A DNA stretch of 64,000 nt from Thermoanaerobaculia bacterium (GCA_022826745.1 JAJDUI010000004.1:1-64000); one strand, 5' to 3'; shown: positions 1-9,953, counted from the stretch's first letter. The notes: generated by a model not told the origin, from the sequence alone. Program-made: numbers and translations.

Positions 1-51
1 CGAATCCCGTCTCCCTTGTGCTGACGCCGTGGTCGCGTCGGTTTGCTCCGC

Positions 52-190
52 TGGGTGCGCGGGTCTTCTGACCCGCTGCCGCCGGAGGCGGCCAGAGATC
101 GTCGCCGGCCTTTGGCCGGCGGCCGCACTATCCGAGTTCCGCCGCTCCGCGGCTGCACTCGGTGGGCGGGTCAGAGGACCCGCGTACCCA
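52..190. repeat. palindrome-rich intergenic element
   Basis: Non-coding stretch before ridA made of nested inverted repeats. A 25-bp arm at 52-76 is matched, with two mismatches, by its reverse complement at 166-190. Each arm contains its own hairpin (GCGGGTC arms with 4-nt loops at 59-76 and 166-183). Between them is a perfect 8-bp-arm hairpin at 103-121 (CGCCGGCC, loop TTT). The structure resembles a REP/MITE-type element or a processed structured RNA. I see no coding signal in 1-201. Confidence 0.5.
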
Positions 191-201
191 GCCGCGATCC
201 C

Positions 202-672
202 CTACTCCGCAGCCACCACCGCCGTCGCCTCCACCTCAACCAGCAACGACGGGAACACCAGCCCCGTGACGCCGACCCAGGTCGCGGCGCGCGGCGGGTC
301 GAGTTGCAGCACCTTGGCCTGGGCCCGGCCTACCTGCTGCACCTTTTCCGGATCGATGTCCTTGATGAAGACGGTCGTCTTGACGATGTCCTCGACGCTC
401 GCTCCGGCCTGCTCCACGCGCTTGACGACGTTGGTGAAGGCGATCTCGGCCTGCTCGGCGAGAGTGGCCGCGGGCGCGTCCGCGCCGTCGGCCATGCCGA
501 CCTGGCCCGAGATGAGGATGGTGGTGACGCCGTTGGCGGTCGTCTTGGCGATGTGGGAGAAGCCCTGTTGCGTGCCGAGGAATTCCGTCTTCAAGTCCTG
601 TGCCTCCGCGTTGGCGGCTGCGAGCAGGAGCGCTCCGAGGAAGAGGGCAAGGTGATGGGGTCGTCTCTTCAT
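202..672 (-). CDS. RidA/YjgF/UK114-family protein, exported
   Basis: 156 residues. The start is ATG at 672: it gives a clean signal peptide (basic MKRRPHH, then a hydrophobic stretch, Ala-rich end near residue 25), so the open frame that continues further upstream is not used. The mature part matches the RidA fold (ILISGQVG; the ASVEDIVKTTVFIKD segment; a PPRAATWVGV segment where RidA proteins keep the Arg that binds the substrate carboxylate). Cytosolic RidA proteins deaminate reactive enamines/imines; secreted members are common but of unknown substrate. It diverges from the ThuA-like gene across a 141-bp gap with no obvious operator. Confidence 0.9.
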   Translation of the reverse strand: MKRRPHHLALFLGALLLAAANAEAQDLKTEFLGTQQGFSHIAKTTANGVTTILISGQVGMADGADAPAATLAEQAEIAFTNVVKRVEQAGASVEDIVKTTVFIKDIDPEKVQQVGRAQAKVLQLDPPRAATWVGVTGLVFPSLLVEVEATAVVAAE

Positions 673-813
673 TGCTGTCTCCTGATTCGTGCCGTGCCGG
701 TCGTTTGAGAGTGGCCGCCGAGTGTAGGGGATGCGGAAGGTAGCGCCAACCTGGCTGAGGGCGATCGGAGTTCGCCCCGGCGCGGTGTTACGCTGATTCC
801 GGAGGTTCCAGAA

Positions 814-1842
814 ATGAGAGTGGATCGTCTTGTTCCGGCCGGCTCGGTCTTGTGCGCGGTGCTCCTGCCCTTCCTGCACGCGCCGGCGTTCAGCAGCGAG
901 GCCCAGTGGGTGAACTATCCCGGAGGCGAGGGTCCTGGCGCCGGCCGCAAGGTCGTCCTGATCGCCGGCGACGAGGAGTACCGCTCCGAGGAGGCGATGC
1001 CGATGCTGGGCAAGCTGCTCTCCGTGCGGCACGGCTTCGAGTGCACGGTCCTCTTCTCGATCGACGCGGAGACCGGGGCGATCGATCCGGAAGAGCAGAC
1101 GAACATCCCGGGTCTGGAAGCCCTCGACGACGCCGACCTCATGGTCATCGCGACGCGGTTCCGGGAACTCCCCGACGAGCAGATGAGGCACATCGTTGAC
1201 TACGTCGAATCGGGGCGCCCGATCGTCGGCCTGCGCACCGCGACCCACGCCTTCTCGTACCAGCGCAACCCGGACAGCCCGTACGCGCACTGGAGTTTCC
1301 GCAGCGAGGCATGGCCCGGCGGGTTCGGCCAGCAGGTGCTCGGCGACACCTGGATCAACCACCACGGCCGGCACGGTCAGGAGAGCACCCGCGGCGTCGT
1401 CGCGCCGGCTGCGGCGGGCCATCCGATCCTGCGCGGCGTCGACGACGTCTGGGGTCCGACCGATGTATACGGGCTCAGGAACCTGGGAGACGATGCGAAC
1501 GTCCTGCTGCTCGGCGCCGTTCTCGCCGGCATGACGCCCGACGATCCGCCGGTCGAGGGGTCGAAGAACGAACCGATGGTCCCGATCGCCTGGACCCGGT
1601 CTTACACCGGCGTCGGCGGCAAGGCGGCGCGGGTGTTCACGACGACGATGGGTTCCTCCACTGACTTCGAGAGCGAGGGGTTGCGCCGCCTGCTCGTGAA
1701 CGCCGTGTACTGGGGGCTGGGCATGGAGGACCGCATCCCGGAGCGGAGCGACGCCCGGGTCGTCGGCGAGTACGAGCCGACGGACTTCGGCTTCGGCAGC
1801 CACGCGGCCGGCGTCATGCCGTCGGCCCACGCGCTGCCGTAG
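814..1842 (+). CDS. ThuA-like domain protein, secreted
   Basis: 342 residues. A GGAGG ribosome site lies about 10 bases before the ATG. An N-terminal signal peptide (to about residue 28) is followed by a ThuA/class-I-glutamine-amidotransferase-like fold: a KVVLIAGDEEYRSEE opening strand, a DADLMVIATRFRELPDEQ segment, a GRPIVGLRTATHAF turn and an INHHGRHGQE region. ThuA-like proteins are linked to carbohydrate use and are often exported in Acidobacteriota and Planctomycetota, but a reaction is rarely proven. The gene is single and ends 14 bp before the convergent SulP gene. Confidence 0.8.
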   Translation: MRVDRLVPAGSVLCAVLLPFLHAPAFSSEAQWVNYPGGEGPGAGRKVVLIAGDEEYRSEEAMPMLGKLLSVRHGFECTVLFSIDAETGAIDPEEQTNIPGLEALDDADLMVIATRFRELPDEQMRHIVDYVESGRPIVGLRTATHAFSYQRNPDSPYAHWSFRSEAWPGGFGQQVLGDTWINHHGRHGQESTRGVVAPAAAGHPILRGVDDVWGPTDVYGLRNLGDDANVLLLGAVLAGMTPDDPPVEGSKNEPMVPIAWTRSYTGVGGKAARVFTTTMGSSTDFESEGLRRLLVNAVYWGLGMEDRIPERSDARVVGEYEPTDFGFGSHAAGVMPSAHALP

Positions 1843-1856
1843 CGACGGCGCGGCGC

Positions 1857-4046
1857 CTACAGTGTCGCGTTCGCGACGACGTAGCGGTAGAACCTGAGCG
1901 CCAGGGCCTCCTCGTTCCGCTCCAGCCAGCTAACGGCGGCCGGCGTGAGCAGCAGCGCGCGGCAAGGCTCGGTCGCGCGGACTTCGCCGGGTGTCCTGCG
2001 TTCGCCCACGTTGACGTCCCCGATCACCTCGCCCGGACCGCACTCGGCGAGACGACTCCCGGCGGCATCGAACCGGCCGGCACGCCCGGTGGCCAGCAGC
2101 AGTGCTCCACGGGACTTCTCGCCACTCGCGACGATCGTCTCGCCGGTCGCGAAGTCGATCGGTTCCAGCCAGGCGTCCAGGTCGGCCACGAGATCCTCGA
2201 AGAGGACCTGCCTGTCCAGGTAGGCGGCCAGATCGTCGGCGACGATTTCGAGGAGCCCGGCATCGACCCGTGCCGGCTCGTCGTCCGGGGCCCGGGTGTG
2301 CGCGGCCAGGACCAGGTCTTCGCAGCGTTCCAGCGCATGGTCCGTGTCGTCCGCGACCAGGAGGTCGTCGTGGACCGAAAGCGGCAGGCTCTGCTTCAGT
2401 CCCACGTCGAGCTCCCTGGACGTGCCGTTCAACGCGACCCGCGTGCCGGAGTGATGGGCGGCGAGGATGAACCGGCCGAGAGCGTTCACGGCGGAGACGT
2501 CGACGCCTGTCGTGTTGCCGAAGTCGAGCAGGATGCAGGTCGGTTTCGGGTCGTTGCGAAGGGACTGCTTCAGACGGTCGGCCAGCGTATGGGCCGTGCC
2601 GAAGAAGATGTAGCCGCGCAGCTTGTAGGCCAGTGCTCTCTCTCCGTGCATCCGCAGGATCGCCTGATCGGGAATGGGACGGCTCCTGCTGCTGCGGCGC
2701 TGGCGAGCCGTGAAGTGGGACTCGACCGGATCGAGGGCGGCCAGCCGTGTGAGCAGGAAGACGACCAGGACCGCCGCGCCGACGCCCACCCCGACGAGGA
2801 AACCGAAGAACAGGATCGTCAGGAAGATCAGGACGACGATCCCGAACTCCGGCCCGGGCAGCTTGCGGCGAACCTGCACCAGCCAGGCATCCAGCAGCAT
2901 CGCGCCGGTGAACAGCAGCATGCCTCCGACGAGCGGCGTGGGCACGAGCCGGAGCGCCGCGTTGCCGAAGACGCAGACGGTCGCGACGAAGAGGGCGGTC
3001 GTGACGCCCGCCAGGCGCGTATCCACCCCGAAGATGCGGTTGCGCAGGGAGGGCGGCAGGCTGAGGCATCCCGGTGGAGTGCCGAAGCCGCCCGCGGCCA
3101 TCGACGCCAGACCGGTGACCCGGAACTCGCTGTTCCAGTCCAGTTCCAGATCGCCGGCCAACTCGAACGCCCCGAGATAGATCACCAGGCAGAGCACGGT
3201 CATCAGCACCAGGGCCAGCAGGACGGGAACCTGCGTCGCCACGACGGCCCAGTCCACCAGGCCGAGAATCGCGGGGTCGAGGAGCAGCCGGAGGCCGCCG
3301 TCCGCGGATTCGGAGACACCGGCGAGCAGGAGACCTTCCGCCTCCGCCTCGGCCGGCGATACGCCCAGGAAGGAGAGAACGAGGTAGAAGGCCGCGATCG
3401 TCAGGACGAAGCTCGCGGGCAGGATCAGGGGGGTCTTTCGCCGCCTCGTCAGCAGGAACAGGCCGAGACCGTAGGCAACGCCGATTCCCCAGTTCAGTGC
3501 CATGAACGGTTGGAGAAGCAGCCCCGGGTTGGGGAGCGCCGCCGTGACTCCCATCAGCGAGAAGGCGATCTTGAAACAGAGCCCGCCGATTCCGGCGACG
3601 AACCCGCATGCCAGGGGGAAGGGAACGAACCGGATGAGGTTCGCCAGCCGGAACGAGCCGAGCAGCATCGTGGCTACACCGGTGGCCAGCGCAGCGATCG
3701 CGATCGCCGCGATCATCGTTGCGAACAGCGTGTCGGACTGAAGCGGGAGCGTGGCGGCGATCCCCGCCAGGACGACGAGAGTCGCCGGCGGCGACATGCC
3801 CACCGCGCCGCGGTAGCCGCTGCCCAGGGCGATGAACAGACAGACGATCGCGTTGCCCAGCAGCACGAGGCGGGTGCCCGGGATCGAGTAGGGGGCCAGG
3901 GCTCCGGAGAAGACGACGCTGCCGAGGGGGACGATGGTGACGACCACGTTCGACCCGGCGATGAGACCGAGGATCAAGGCGGAGGAGACCCGCCCCGCCG
4001 TCGCGTCGCCGGTCCGCCTCGAGGCGAGGGACGGGAGCAGCTTCAT
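1857..4046 (-). CDS. SulP-family anion transporter with STAS and cNMP-binding-like domains (copy 2)
   Basis: 729 residues starting at ATG 4046, which overlaps the stop of the upstream paralogue as ATGA. About eleven hydrophobic segments form a SulP (SLC26-like) transporter core (residues 1-430). A STAS domain follows (about 465-575; CILLDF...VSAVNALGRF), then a C-terminal domain resembling a cyclic-nucleotide-binding/Crp beta-roll (about 595-729). The SulP-STAS-cNMP order is a known bacterial sub-architecture. The substrate cannot be read from sequence (sulfate, bicarbonate or a dicarboxylate are possible). It is a tandem duplicate of copy 1 and probably co-transcribed with copy 1 and the lipase maturation factor gene. 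Confidence 0.85.
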   Translation of the reverse strand: MKLLPSLASRRTGDATAGRVSSALILGLIAGSNVVVTIVPLGSVVFSGALAPYSIPGTRLVLLGNAIVCLFIALGSGYRGAVGMSPPATLVVLAGIAATLPLQSDTLFATMIAAIAIAALATGVATMLLGSFRLANLIRFVPFPLACGFVAGIGGLCFKIAFSLMGVTAALPNPGLLLQPFMALNWGIGVAYGLGLFLLTRRRKTPLILPASFVLTIAAFYLVLSFLGVSPAEAEAEGLLLAGVSESADGGLRLLLDPAILGLVDWAVVATQVPVLLALVLMTVLCLVIYLGAFELAGDLELDWNSEFRVTGLASMAAGGFGTPPGCLSLPPSLRNRIFGVDTRLAGVTTALFVATVCVFGNAALRLVPTPLVGGMLLFTGAMLLDAWLVQVRRKLPGPEFGIVVLIFLTILFFGFLVGVGVGAAVLVVFLLTRLAALDPVESHFTARQRRSSRSRPIPDQAILRMHGERALAYKLRGYIFFGTAHTLADRLKQSLRNDPKPTCILLDFGNTTGVDVSAVNALGRFILAAHHSGTRVALNGTSRELDVGLKQSLPLSVHDDLLVADDTDHALERCEDLVLAAHTRAPDDEPARVDAGLLEIVADDLAAYLDRQVLFEDLVADLDAWLEPIDFATGETIVASGEKSRGALLLATGRAGRFDAAGSRLAECGPGEVIGDVNVGERRTPGEVRATEPCRALLLTPAAVSWLERNEEALALRFYRYVVANATL

Positions 4047-6221
4047 CGCTCCCCTCGCGGGACCGGCGAGGAACGTTCTTCCGCGGCGAGGTAGCGATAC
4101 AGCTTCACCATCAGCGCCGTTCGGTTCTCCTCCAGCCACTTCGCCTCGGCGGCGCCCAGCGTCACGATGCGGCAGGCGTCGCCCGCTCTGCTGCGCGGTC
4201 TGCCTGCCGACAAGCGCCCGCGGGTCGATCGCGGCGCCCGGACTGCGCTGGGCCAGACGGGTGCCGGAGGGGTCCAGGACCGAGGCGTGGCCGGAGGTCA
4301 CCAACTGAAGGCCGGCCAGCGCTTCTCCGACGGCGGCGATCGTGTCGCCGGGCTCGTAGTCGCAGGGTTTCAGCCAGGCGTCGAGTTCCTCCACGAGGCG
4401 CTCGAAGACGATCTGGCGATCCAGGTGGGCTTCAAGGTGATCGGCGACGATCTCGAGGAGCGAAGCGTCGCTGCCGGGCCCGCCGCCGCCAGCCGTGGAG
4501 GCGTGGGCTTCGAGGACCCGGTCCTCGCCGTACTCCAGAGCCTGGTCGGCGTCGCGGGCCAGCAGAAGGCGGCCGTGGACGTCGGGTGGGAGGTTCCGTT
4601 CGAGTTCGGAGGCGAGGCGCTCCGGCATACCGGTCAGGGCGACCGCGACACCGGAACTGTCACAAACCTGAATGAACCTGCCGAACGCGCTGACGGCGGA
4701 GATGTCGCATCCGGAGACGGCCCGGAAGTCCAGCAGGATGCAAACGGGCCGGGGGTCCGCGTTCAGGGAGCGTCGTAGGCGCTCCACCAGCAGGTGGGCG
4801 CTGCCGAAGAAGATGTAGCCACGAAGCTCGTAGGCGCGCAGGTGGTGCCCCTGCAGGCGCAGGATGCCCCGGTCCGGGACGGGACGCATCCTGCGGCTGT
4901 GGCGGTCGCGCGCGGTGAACTGGGACTTCACGGGATCCGTGGCCGCGAGCCGGAGGATCAGCAGGAGGACCAGCACCGACATCCCGACGCCCACGCCCGC
5001 CAGGAAGCCGAAGAAGGTGACCGTCAGGAAGATCAGCACGACGATCGCGAACTCGGGCCAGGGCAGCCTGCGGCGTACCTTGATCAGCCACTCGTCGAGC
5101 ATGATGGCGCCGGTGAACAGGAGGACGCCGCCGATCAGGGGCAGCGGAACAAGTGAGAGAACCGCGTCGCCGAACAGCAGCGCCGCGCCGACGAGAAGCG
5201 CGGTGAAGACGCCGGCCAGCCGCGTGTCGGCGCCGAGCCGGAGGTTGCGCAGGGTGATGGGAACGACGATGCAGCCGGGGGGACCGCTGCCGAGTCCGGA
5301 AGCCATCGAAGCGAGACCCATCGCGCGGAACTCCCGGTTCCAGTCGAGCTCCACGTTGCCGGCGAGTTCGAGGCCGCTGAGGTAGATCACGAGACAGAGA
5401 AGGCCGACCAGGATCAGGGCCAGGATGTTGGGTACCTGTCCGGCCACCGCCGCCCAGTCGACGAGACCCAGCCGACCGGGATCGAACAGCGGCAGCAGGG
5501 CGCCTTCCGGCGCCTCGGCCATGCCCGCGAACAGCAGGCCCGCGGTTCGAGCCTCCTCGGTGGAGACGTCGAACCACGTCAGTGAGAGGTGGAACAGCGC
5601 GATCGCGGCGGCGAAACTCGCCGGCAGGATCAGTGGGCTCTTCCAGCGCCTGGTCGCCGCCAGCAGGCCGAGGCCGTACGCGACGCCCAGACCCCATCTG
5701 GAGAGGGCCGCGGGTTCGAACAGGGCACCGAGCGCTTCCCGCTCCAGCCGCACACCCAGTTGGGACAGGGCCACCAGGATCGCGACGGCGCCGGTGCCGG
5801 AAACGAATCCGCAGGCCAGCGGATAGGGAACGAAGCGGACGAGATGGGCCAGGCGGAACCAGCCGACCAGCGCCGCGCAGAGTCCCGTTGCCAGGGCGCC
5901 GAGCGCCGTGACCGCTGCCACCGTGACGAAGAGGCGGTCGCCCTGAAGGGCCAGGCCGGCGCCTATCCCGGCCATCACGACCATAAGCGGGGCCGGTGGG
6001 GTCGCGACTGCACCCCGGAGCCCGCTCGCGAGAGCTGTAATCAGGGCGATGAGACAGCAGCCCAGCAGGATGAGGCGGATCCCCTGAGCCGAGTAGGGGG
6101 CCAGATCGCCGGCGTAGACGAAGCTGCCGAGGGCAACCGTGCCGACGACGATGTTCGCCGCCGCGATCAGCGCGAGAGTGAGGGCGGGAATGACGGTGGT
6201 GAGTCTCCGGTCCGAACTCAC
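4043..6221 (-). pseudogene. SulP-STAS-cNMP transporter copy 1, frameshifted near the 3' end
   Basis: GTG start at 6221, overlapping the upstream stop as GTGA. The core, STAS (about residue 459 on) and the start of the cNMP domain (from about 587) read in frame. Near 4200-4215 homology to copy 2 jumps by one base. In the shifted frame the reading is RIVTLGAAEAKWLEENRTAL and then LYRYLAAEE, ending at TGA 4043, which matches the end of copy 2 (AAVSWLERNEEALALRFYRY). The span of 2179 bases is one over a multiple of three, consistent with one extra base. Without correction the frame runs straight into copy 2 and gives a false 1454-residue fusion. This is either a real indel or an assembly error. 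Confidence 0.8.
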
Positions 6222-7753
6222 CTGAGACCTGCCTCACTCGGAGTCTGAACGAAGGCGTCGCGCTCCAGCACAGGAGATAGATCGTAGAGCAACTCGCGCC
6301 GCCACCAAACGGCTGGTCCGCCAGCCGCTCTGTAGGGAGCGCCGGCGCCGGGTTCGCTGAACGTGTGGTCGTAGAGCCGGAGACGTACGTAGCGTGGGGG
6401 CTCGGCCTGCCGGCTCGCTTCGCCGAGCAGTCCGAGAACCGCGGGTTCTCCTTCGAAGAGCCGCGCGACGAACGATCCCAGCCAGTCCGCGCGGCCGGGG
6501 TCGAGGGCCGCGAACCACATCTGCCAGTCGAGCCGGGGCATGTGGGGTTGGGCGGCTCGTGGTGGACGGTCCACGTCGCCCGGCTTGAAGCGGAAGGCGA
6601 GTTCGTTCCAGATCACGCCGTCGGCGCTCGCCTCGACCACGATCTCGGGCCGCGACGTCGTCATGGCCCGGAAGAGGCCGTAGCCGTTGATCGAGCGGAA
6701 CGGCGCGATGGCGCGCAGGACGGGCGCCGCCGGATCGACCAGGACCCGGTCGAGGAGATCCGCCAGCCGGACCGCTGTCGCCGGCGTGTCCGGCCCGCGC
6801 GGGAGCGACCGGGTGAGTTCGCGGGCGGTGACCGGCAGGCTGAGCAGCAGGATCGCCGCGGCGGCAAGCCAGCGGATGCGTGTTCCGGCAACGCCGGCGA
6901 AGGGGCGGCGAGCCGCCGTGCTCGCGGCGGGCGGGTTGTCCGGTCTCGACGGACCGGCAAGGGGCAAACGGTCGAGCCAGGACAGGCAGAGCACGGCGGT
7001 CAGCAGGTTGAAGAAGCCGTAGTTGCCGGTCGCAGCGATCAGGAGCTGGAGTGCCAGCAGGAGCCACACTCCGGGCCGCCTCAGACGGCGCCAGAAGAGG
7101 CACCAGGGCACGACCAGCTCGACCGCGAACATGATCGCGACCGACAGTCGGTGGAACCAGTCCGGGAGGTGGTGGACGTACCAGCTCGCGGTGACAGGCA
7201 GAGGCTGCGTGAAGTAGTGCACGTCGAGTGCGGTGAGTTGCCACCACGTCGAATCCAGGCTGAGCAGCTTGACCGCGCCCGAGAGGAACATGAGCTTGAC
7301 CGCCAGGAGCCGGAAGAGCCACAGGCCGGGACGGGGGTCCGCGTGCCGACCCAGGGGCGCCAGCACGACGGCGCACAGGGTCGCTTCCAGCAGCAGCGTG
7401 TCCCACTGGAAGGCGAGGAAGGTCTGGCCGCCCCAGACCAGCGACAGGTAGCAGATCCAGAGCGCGCCGAAGACGGGCGCCGTCGCCATGCCGGCGATCG
7501 CGAGCAGCGACAGCAGGACACCGGCCGCACAGAGAACGTGGAGCGCCGCGTCGCCGGAGGAGAACCAGAGCAGCGAGGGCGCGTTCGCGAGCCGTTCGAG
7601 CGTGCCGTCGCCGAGCACCCGCTCGAGGTACGTGAAGAAGTCCCGCGCCGGGAGAATGCCCCGCGATCCGATCAGGCCGTCCATCTGCACCCAGAGCGAG
7701 ACGAAGGCGACCAGGTGGACGCCAGCCAGGAGGCGCAGAAGCAGTCGCGGCAC
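6218..7753 (-). CDS. lipase maturation factor (LMF)-family membrane protein
   Basis: 511 residues from GTG 7753; the open frame allows an upstream start at 7834, but that would overlap the divergent promoter region. It has several membrane spans and the conserved LMF core motifs (FLAFQWDTLLLEATL, WWQLTALDVHYFTQPLP, HRLSVAIMFAVELVVPW, NYGFFNLLTA) and the C-terminal family ending (RYVRLRLYDHTF). In animals LMF1 folds lipases in the ER; bacterial homologues are of unknown role. It overlaps the downstream SulP gene by 4 bp (GTGA), so the two are likely translated together. Confidence 0.85.
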   Translation of the reverse strand: MPRLLLRLLAGVHLVAFVSLWVQMDGLIGSRGILPARDFFTYLERVLGDGTLERLANAPSLLWFSSGDAALHVLCAAGVLLSLLAIAGMATAPVFGALWICYLSLVWGGQTFLAFQWDTLLLEATLCAVVLAPLGRHADPRPGLWLFRLLAVKLMFLSGAVKLLSLDSTWWQLTALDVHYFTQPLPVTASWYVHHLPDWFHRLSVAIMFAVELVVPWCLFWRRLRRPGVWLLLALQLLIAATGNYGFFNLLTAVLCLSWLDRLPLAGPSRPDNPPAASTAARRPFAGVAGTRIRWLAAAAILLLSLPVTARELTRSLPRGPDTPATAVRLADLLDRVLVDPAAPVLRAIAPFRSINGYGLFRAMTTSRPEIVVEASADGVIWNELAFRFKPGDVDRPPRAAQPHMPRLDWQMWFAALDPGRADWLGSFVARLFEGEPAVLGLLGEASRQAEPPRYVRLRLYDHTFSEPGAGAPYRAAGGPAVWWRRELLYDLSPVLERDAFVQTPSEAGLR

Positions 7754-7839
7754 GCCACCTATCCTGTCCGACGCCGTACGCAAGGCGGTGGCATACTGCG
7801 GCGCTGACGACGGACCGATCCGGCTGCGGGGCAAGCACG

Positions 7840-8988
7840 ATGGAAATGGAGACCTTCGATCTGGAGCGGCAACAGTCCCTCTGGGAACACCGCGTCGACT
7901 TCAACCTGAGCGAGAGCGGCGTCGAACCGCTGACGCTGAACGGCCTGGCGGCGCTGGGGTTCGATCTGGACGGCCTGCACCGCGTGCCGCTCGAGTACAT
8001 CCAGTCGAACGGCACGCCGGAACTGCGCGCGCAGCTCGCCGGCCACTACGCGGGGGCGACGATCGAGCACCTCCTGGCGACGACCGGCTCGTCCGAGGCG
8101 AACTACGTGGCCGTGCAGGTCCTGGTCCGGTCGGGGGACGAGGTCGTGGCGATCGTGCCGAACTATCTCCAGGTAGGCCTGGCGGCGCGCGGCCTGGGCG
8201 CGGTCGTGCACAACATACCGCTTCTTCCCGGCGCCGGCGAGTCGACCTGGTCGCTCGACTGGGAGGGGTTCGAGGCCGCGGTTTCGGAGCGGACGAAGCT
8301 CATCTACCTGAGCCATCCGAACAACCCGACCGGCCATGTGTTCACGCCGTCCGAACTGGACCGGATCGCGGCCGCGGCGGAACGGGTAGGGGCCTGGGTG
8401 CTGTCGGACGAGGTCTACCGGGGCGCCGTGCACGATCTCCTGCCCGGAGAGGAGGCGCCCGGCATGTGGGGGAGGGGTGACCGTGTCGTCGCGGTGTCGA
8501 GCCTGTCCAAGTCATACGGTCTGCCCGGCGCCCGCCTGGGCTGGATGGTCGGTCCGCCCGATTTCATCGAGCGCTGCTGGTCGCGGCGGGACTTCACGAC
8601 GATCGCCCCCGCCGCGCTCTCCGACCCGATCGCCCGTTTCGCCACCGAGCCGTCGAACCAGGAGCGGCTGTTCGAACGCGCGCGGCGGATGATGCGCACC
8701 AACCGTGCGACCTTCCGCGACTGGACGGGCCGGCAGAACGGCGCGATCGTCTATCGAGAGCCGCGCGCCGGCGCCTACGGCTTCGTGCCGTTGCTGGAGA
8801 ACGGCCGCCCGGCGGACTGCGCCGCTTTCGCCGAACGGCTCCGGCGCAACCGCAGCGTGCTGCTGGTCGCGGGCCTCTGGGCCGGGATGCCGGGCTACCT
8901 GCGCTTCGGTCTGGGTGTCGAGCCGGAAGCGTTCGCGGAGGGCCTGAGGCGGGTCGAGCTCGAGATCGGCGAGGGAGTCGCTTCGTGA
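7840..8988 (+). CDS. PLP-dependent aminotransferase, class I/II
   Basis: 382 residues, fold-type I. Visible landmarks are TTGSSEANYVA (cofactor-binding loop), SHPNNPTGHVFTPSEL (Asn of the class I/II signature), SDEVYRG (Asp that pairs with the pyridine nitrogen), SSLSKSYGLPGARLGW with Lys224 as the Schiff-base lysine, and a late Arg in GYLRFGLG that binds the substrate carboxylate. The amino-acid specificity is not readable. Its stop overlaps the GTG of the next gene (GTGA), implying a two-step pathway with the CitE-like lyase. An ATG two codons in (7846) is an alternative start. Confidence 0.85.
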   Translation: MEMETFDLERQQSLWEHRVDFNLSESGVEPLTLNGLAALGFDLDGLHRVPLEYIQSNGTPELRAQLAGHYAGATIEHLLATTGSSEANYVAVQVLVRSGDEVVAIVPNYLQVGLAARGLGAVVHNIPLLPGAGESTWSLDWEGFEAAVSERTKLIYLSHPNNPTGHVFTPSELDRIAAAAERVGAWVLSDEVYRGAVHDLLPGEEAPGMWGRGDRVVAVSSLSKSYGLPGARLGWMVGPPDFIERCWSRRDFTTIAPAALSDPIARFATEPSNQERLFERARRMMRTNRATFRDWTGRQNGAIVYREPRAGAYGFVPLLENGRPADCAAFAERLRRNRSVLLVAGLWAGMPGYLRFGLGVEPEAFAEGLRRVELEIGEGVAS

Positions 8989-9884
8989 ACAGCGTTCGTC
9001 TCCGGCGCGCCGTCCACTTCGTTCCGGGCGGCAACGAGCGCATGCTCGCCAAGTCCCTGGGACTCGAGGCGGACACGCTGATCCTCGATCTCGAGGACGC
9101 GGTGACGCCGGATCGCAAGGAGGCGGTGCGGTGCGAAGTCGCCGACTGGCTGAAGGCGACGGACTTCGGCGGCAAGGAGCGCGCGGTGCGGATCAACGAC
9201 CTGATGAGCCGTTGGGGCCGCAACGACGTCGAGGCCACGATGGAGCACCCGCCCGACGCCTACGTCGTGCCCAAGGTCAGCGGCGTCGACGACGTGCTGC
9301 GGATGGACCGCCTCGTGGCGCAACTGGAGCTGGCCCACGGACACGACCTGGGCGGCATCGCCCTCATCCTGATCGCGACCGAGACCGCCGGCGGGGCGCT
9401 CAATCTCGCCCATCTGACCGCGACGACGCGGGTGTCGGCCTTGACCTGGGGCGCCGAGGACCTGTCCGTGTCGATCGGCGCGAGCCGGCGCCGGGACGAG
9501 CGCGGCGAGTACCTGGACGTGTTCCGCTACTGCCGGTCGATGACCCTGCTCGCGGCCCGCGCCGGCGGCGCCCAGCCGATCGACAGCGTCTTCACCGACA
9601 TCGGCGATCTGGACGGCCTGCGGCTCGACTGCCAGCGGGCGGCCTGGATGGGCTTCGAGGGCAAGATGACGATCCACCCGAACCAGATTCCGATCGTCAA
9701 CGAGGTCTTCACGCCGAGCGAGGCGGAAGTCGCCTCCGCCGCCGCCCTGGTTGCCGCGTTCGCCGAGAACCAGGCCGCGGGCCGGATGGCCTTCCGCCAC
9801 GAAGGCCAGATGGTCGACGCCCCGCACCTGCACCGCGCCGAGCGTCTGCTCGACCGGGCGCGCCAGGCGGGAGCGCTCGAGTAG
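8985..9884 (+). CDS. HpcH/HpaI-CitE family CoA-ester lyase
   Basis: 299 residues, GTG start overlapping the aminotransferase stop. It has the TIM-barrel CitE/malyl-CoA lyase pattern: an RAVHFVPGGNERML opening, LILDLEDAVTPDRK (metal- and substrate-binding acidic residues), a short arginine-containing VRIND strand, LILIATETAGG (catalytic-site Glu), WGAEDLS and GKMTIHPNQI. Family members cleave or form (S)-malyl-, citramalyl- or citryl-CoA type esters. Coupled to an aminotransferase it may act in breakdown of a branched or hydroxy amino acid, but that is inference. Confidence 0.85.
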   Translation: MNSVRLRRAVHFVPGGNERMLAKSLGLEADTLILDLEDAVTPDRKEAVRCEVADWLKATDFGGKERAVRINDLMSRWGRNDVEATMEHPPDAYVVPKVSGVDDVLRMDRLVAQLELAHGHDLGGIALILIATETAGGALNLAHLTATTRVSALTWGAEDLSVSIGASRRRDERGEYLDVFRYCRSMTLLAARAGGAQPIDSVFTDIGDLDGLRLDCQRAAWMGFEGKMTIHPNQIPIVNEVFTPSEAEVASAAALVAAFAENQAAGRMAFRHEGQMVDAPHLHRAERLLDRARQAGALE

Positions 9885-9898
9885 GGCTACACCGGCAG

Positions 9899-9918
9899 GC
9901 ACGATGGGCTGATCGTGC
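9899..9918. terminator. candidate bidirectional terminator hairpin
   Basis: Perfect 7-bp inverted repeat GCACGAT/ATCGTGC with a 6-nt loop, in the 69-bp gap between two convergent genes (lyase and restriction endonuclease). No clear T-tract on either side, so termination strength is uncertain. Confidence 0.45.
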
Positions 9919-9953
9919 TCCGGGACCGAGGAGCGGCCGGTTCCGGCCCAACG

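Noticed and set aside
202-1830. Long minus-strand frame that extends ridA across the ThuA-like gene
   Set aside because: Only the last 156 codons encode a recognisable protein, which starts with a signal peptide at 672; the rest lies antisense to the ThuA-like gene.
2298-4094. 598-codon open frame antisense to the SulP genes
   Set aside because: Low-complexity polar composition (E/Q/D/R-rich), fully opposite a conserved transporter; shadow frame.
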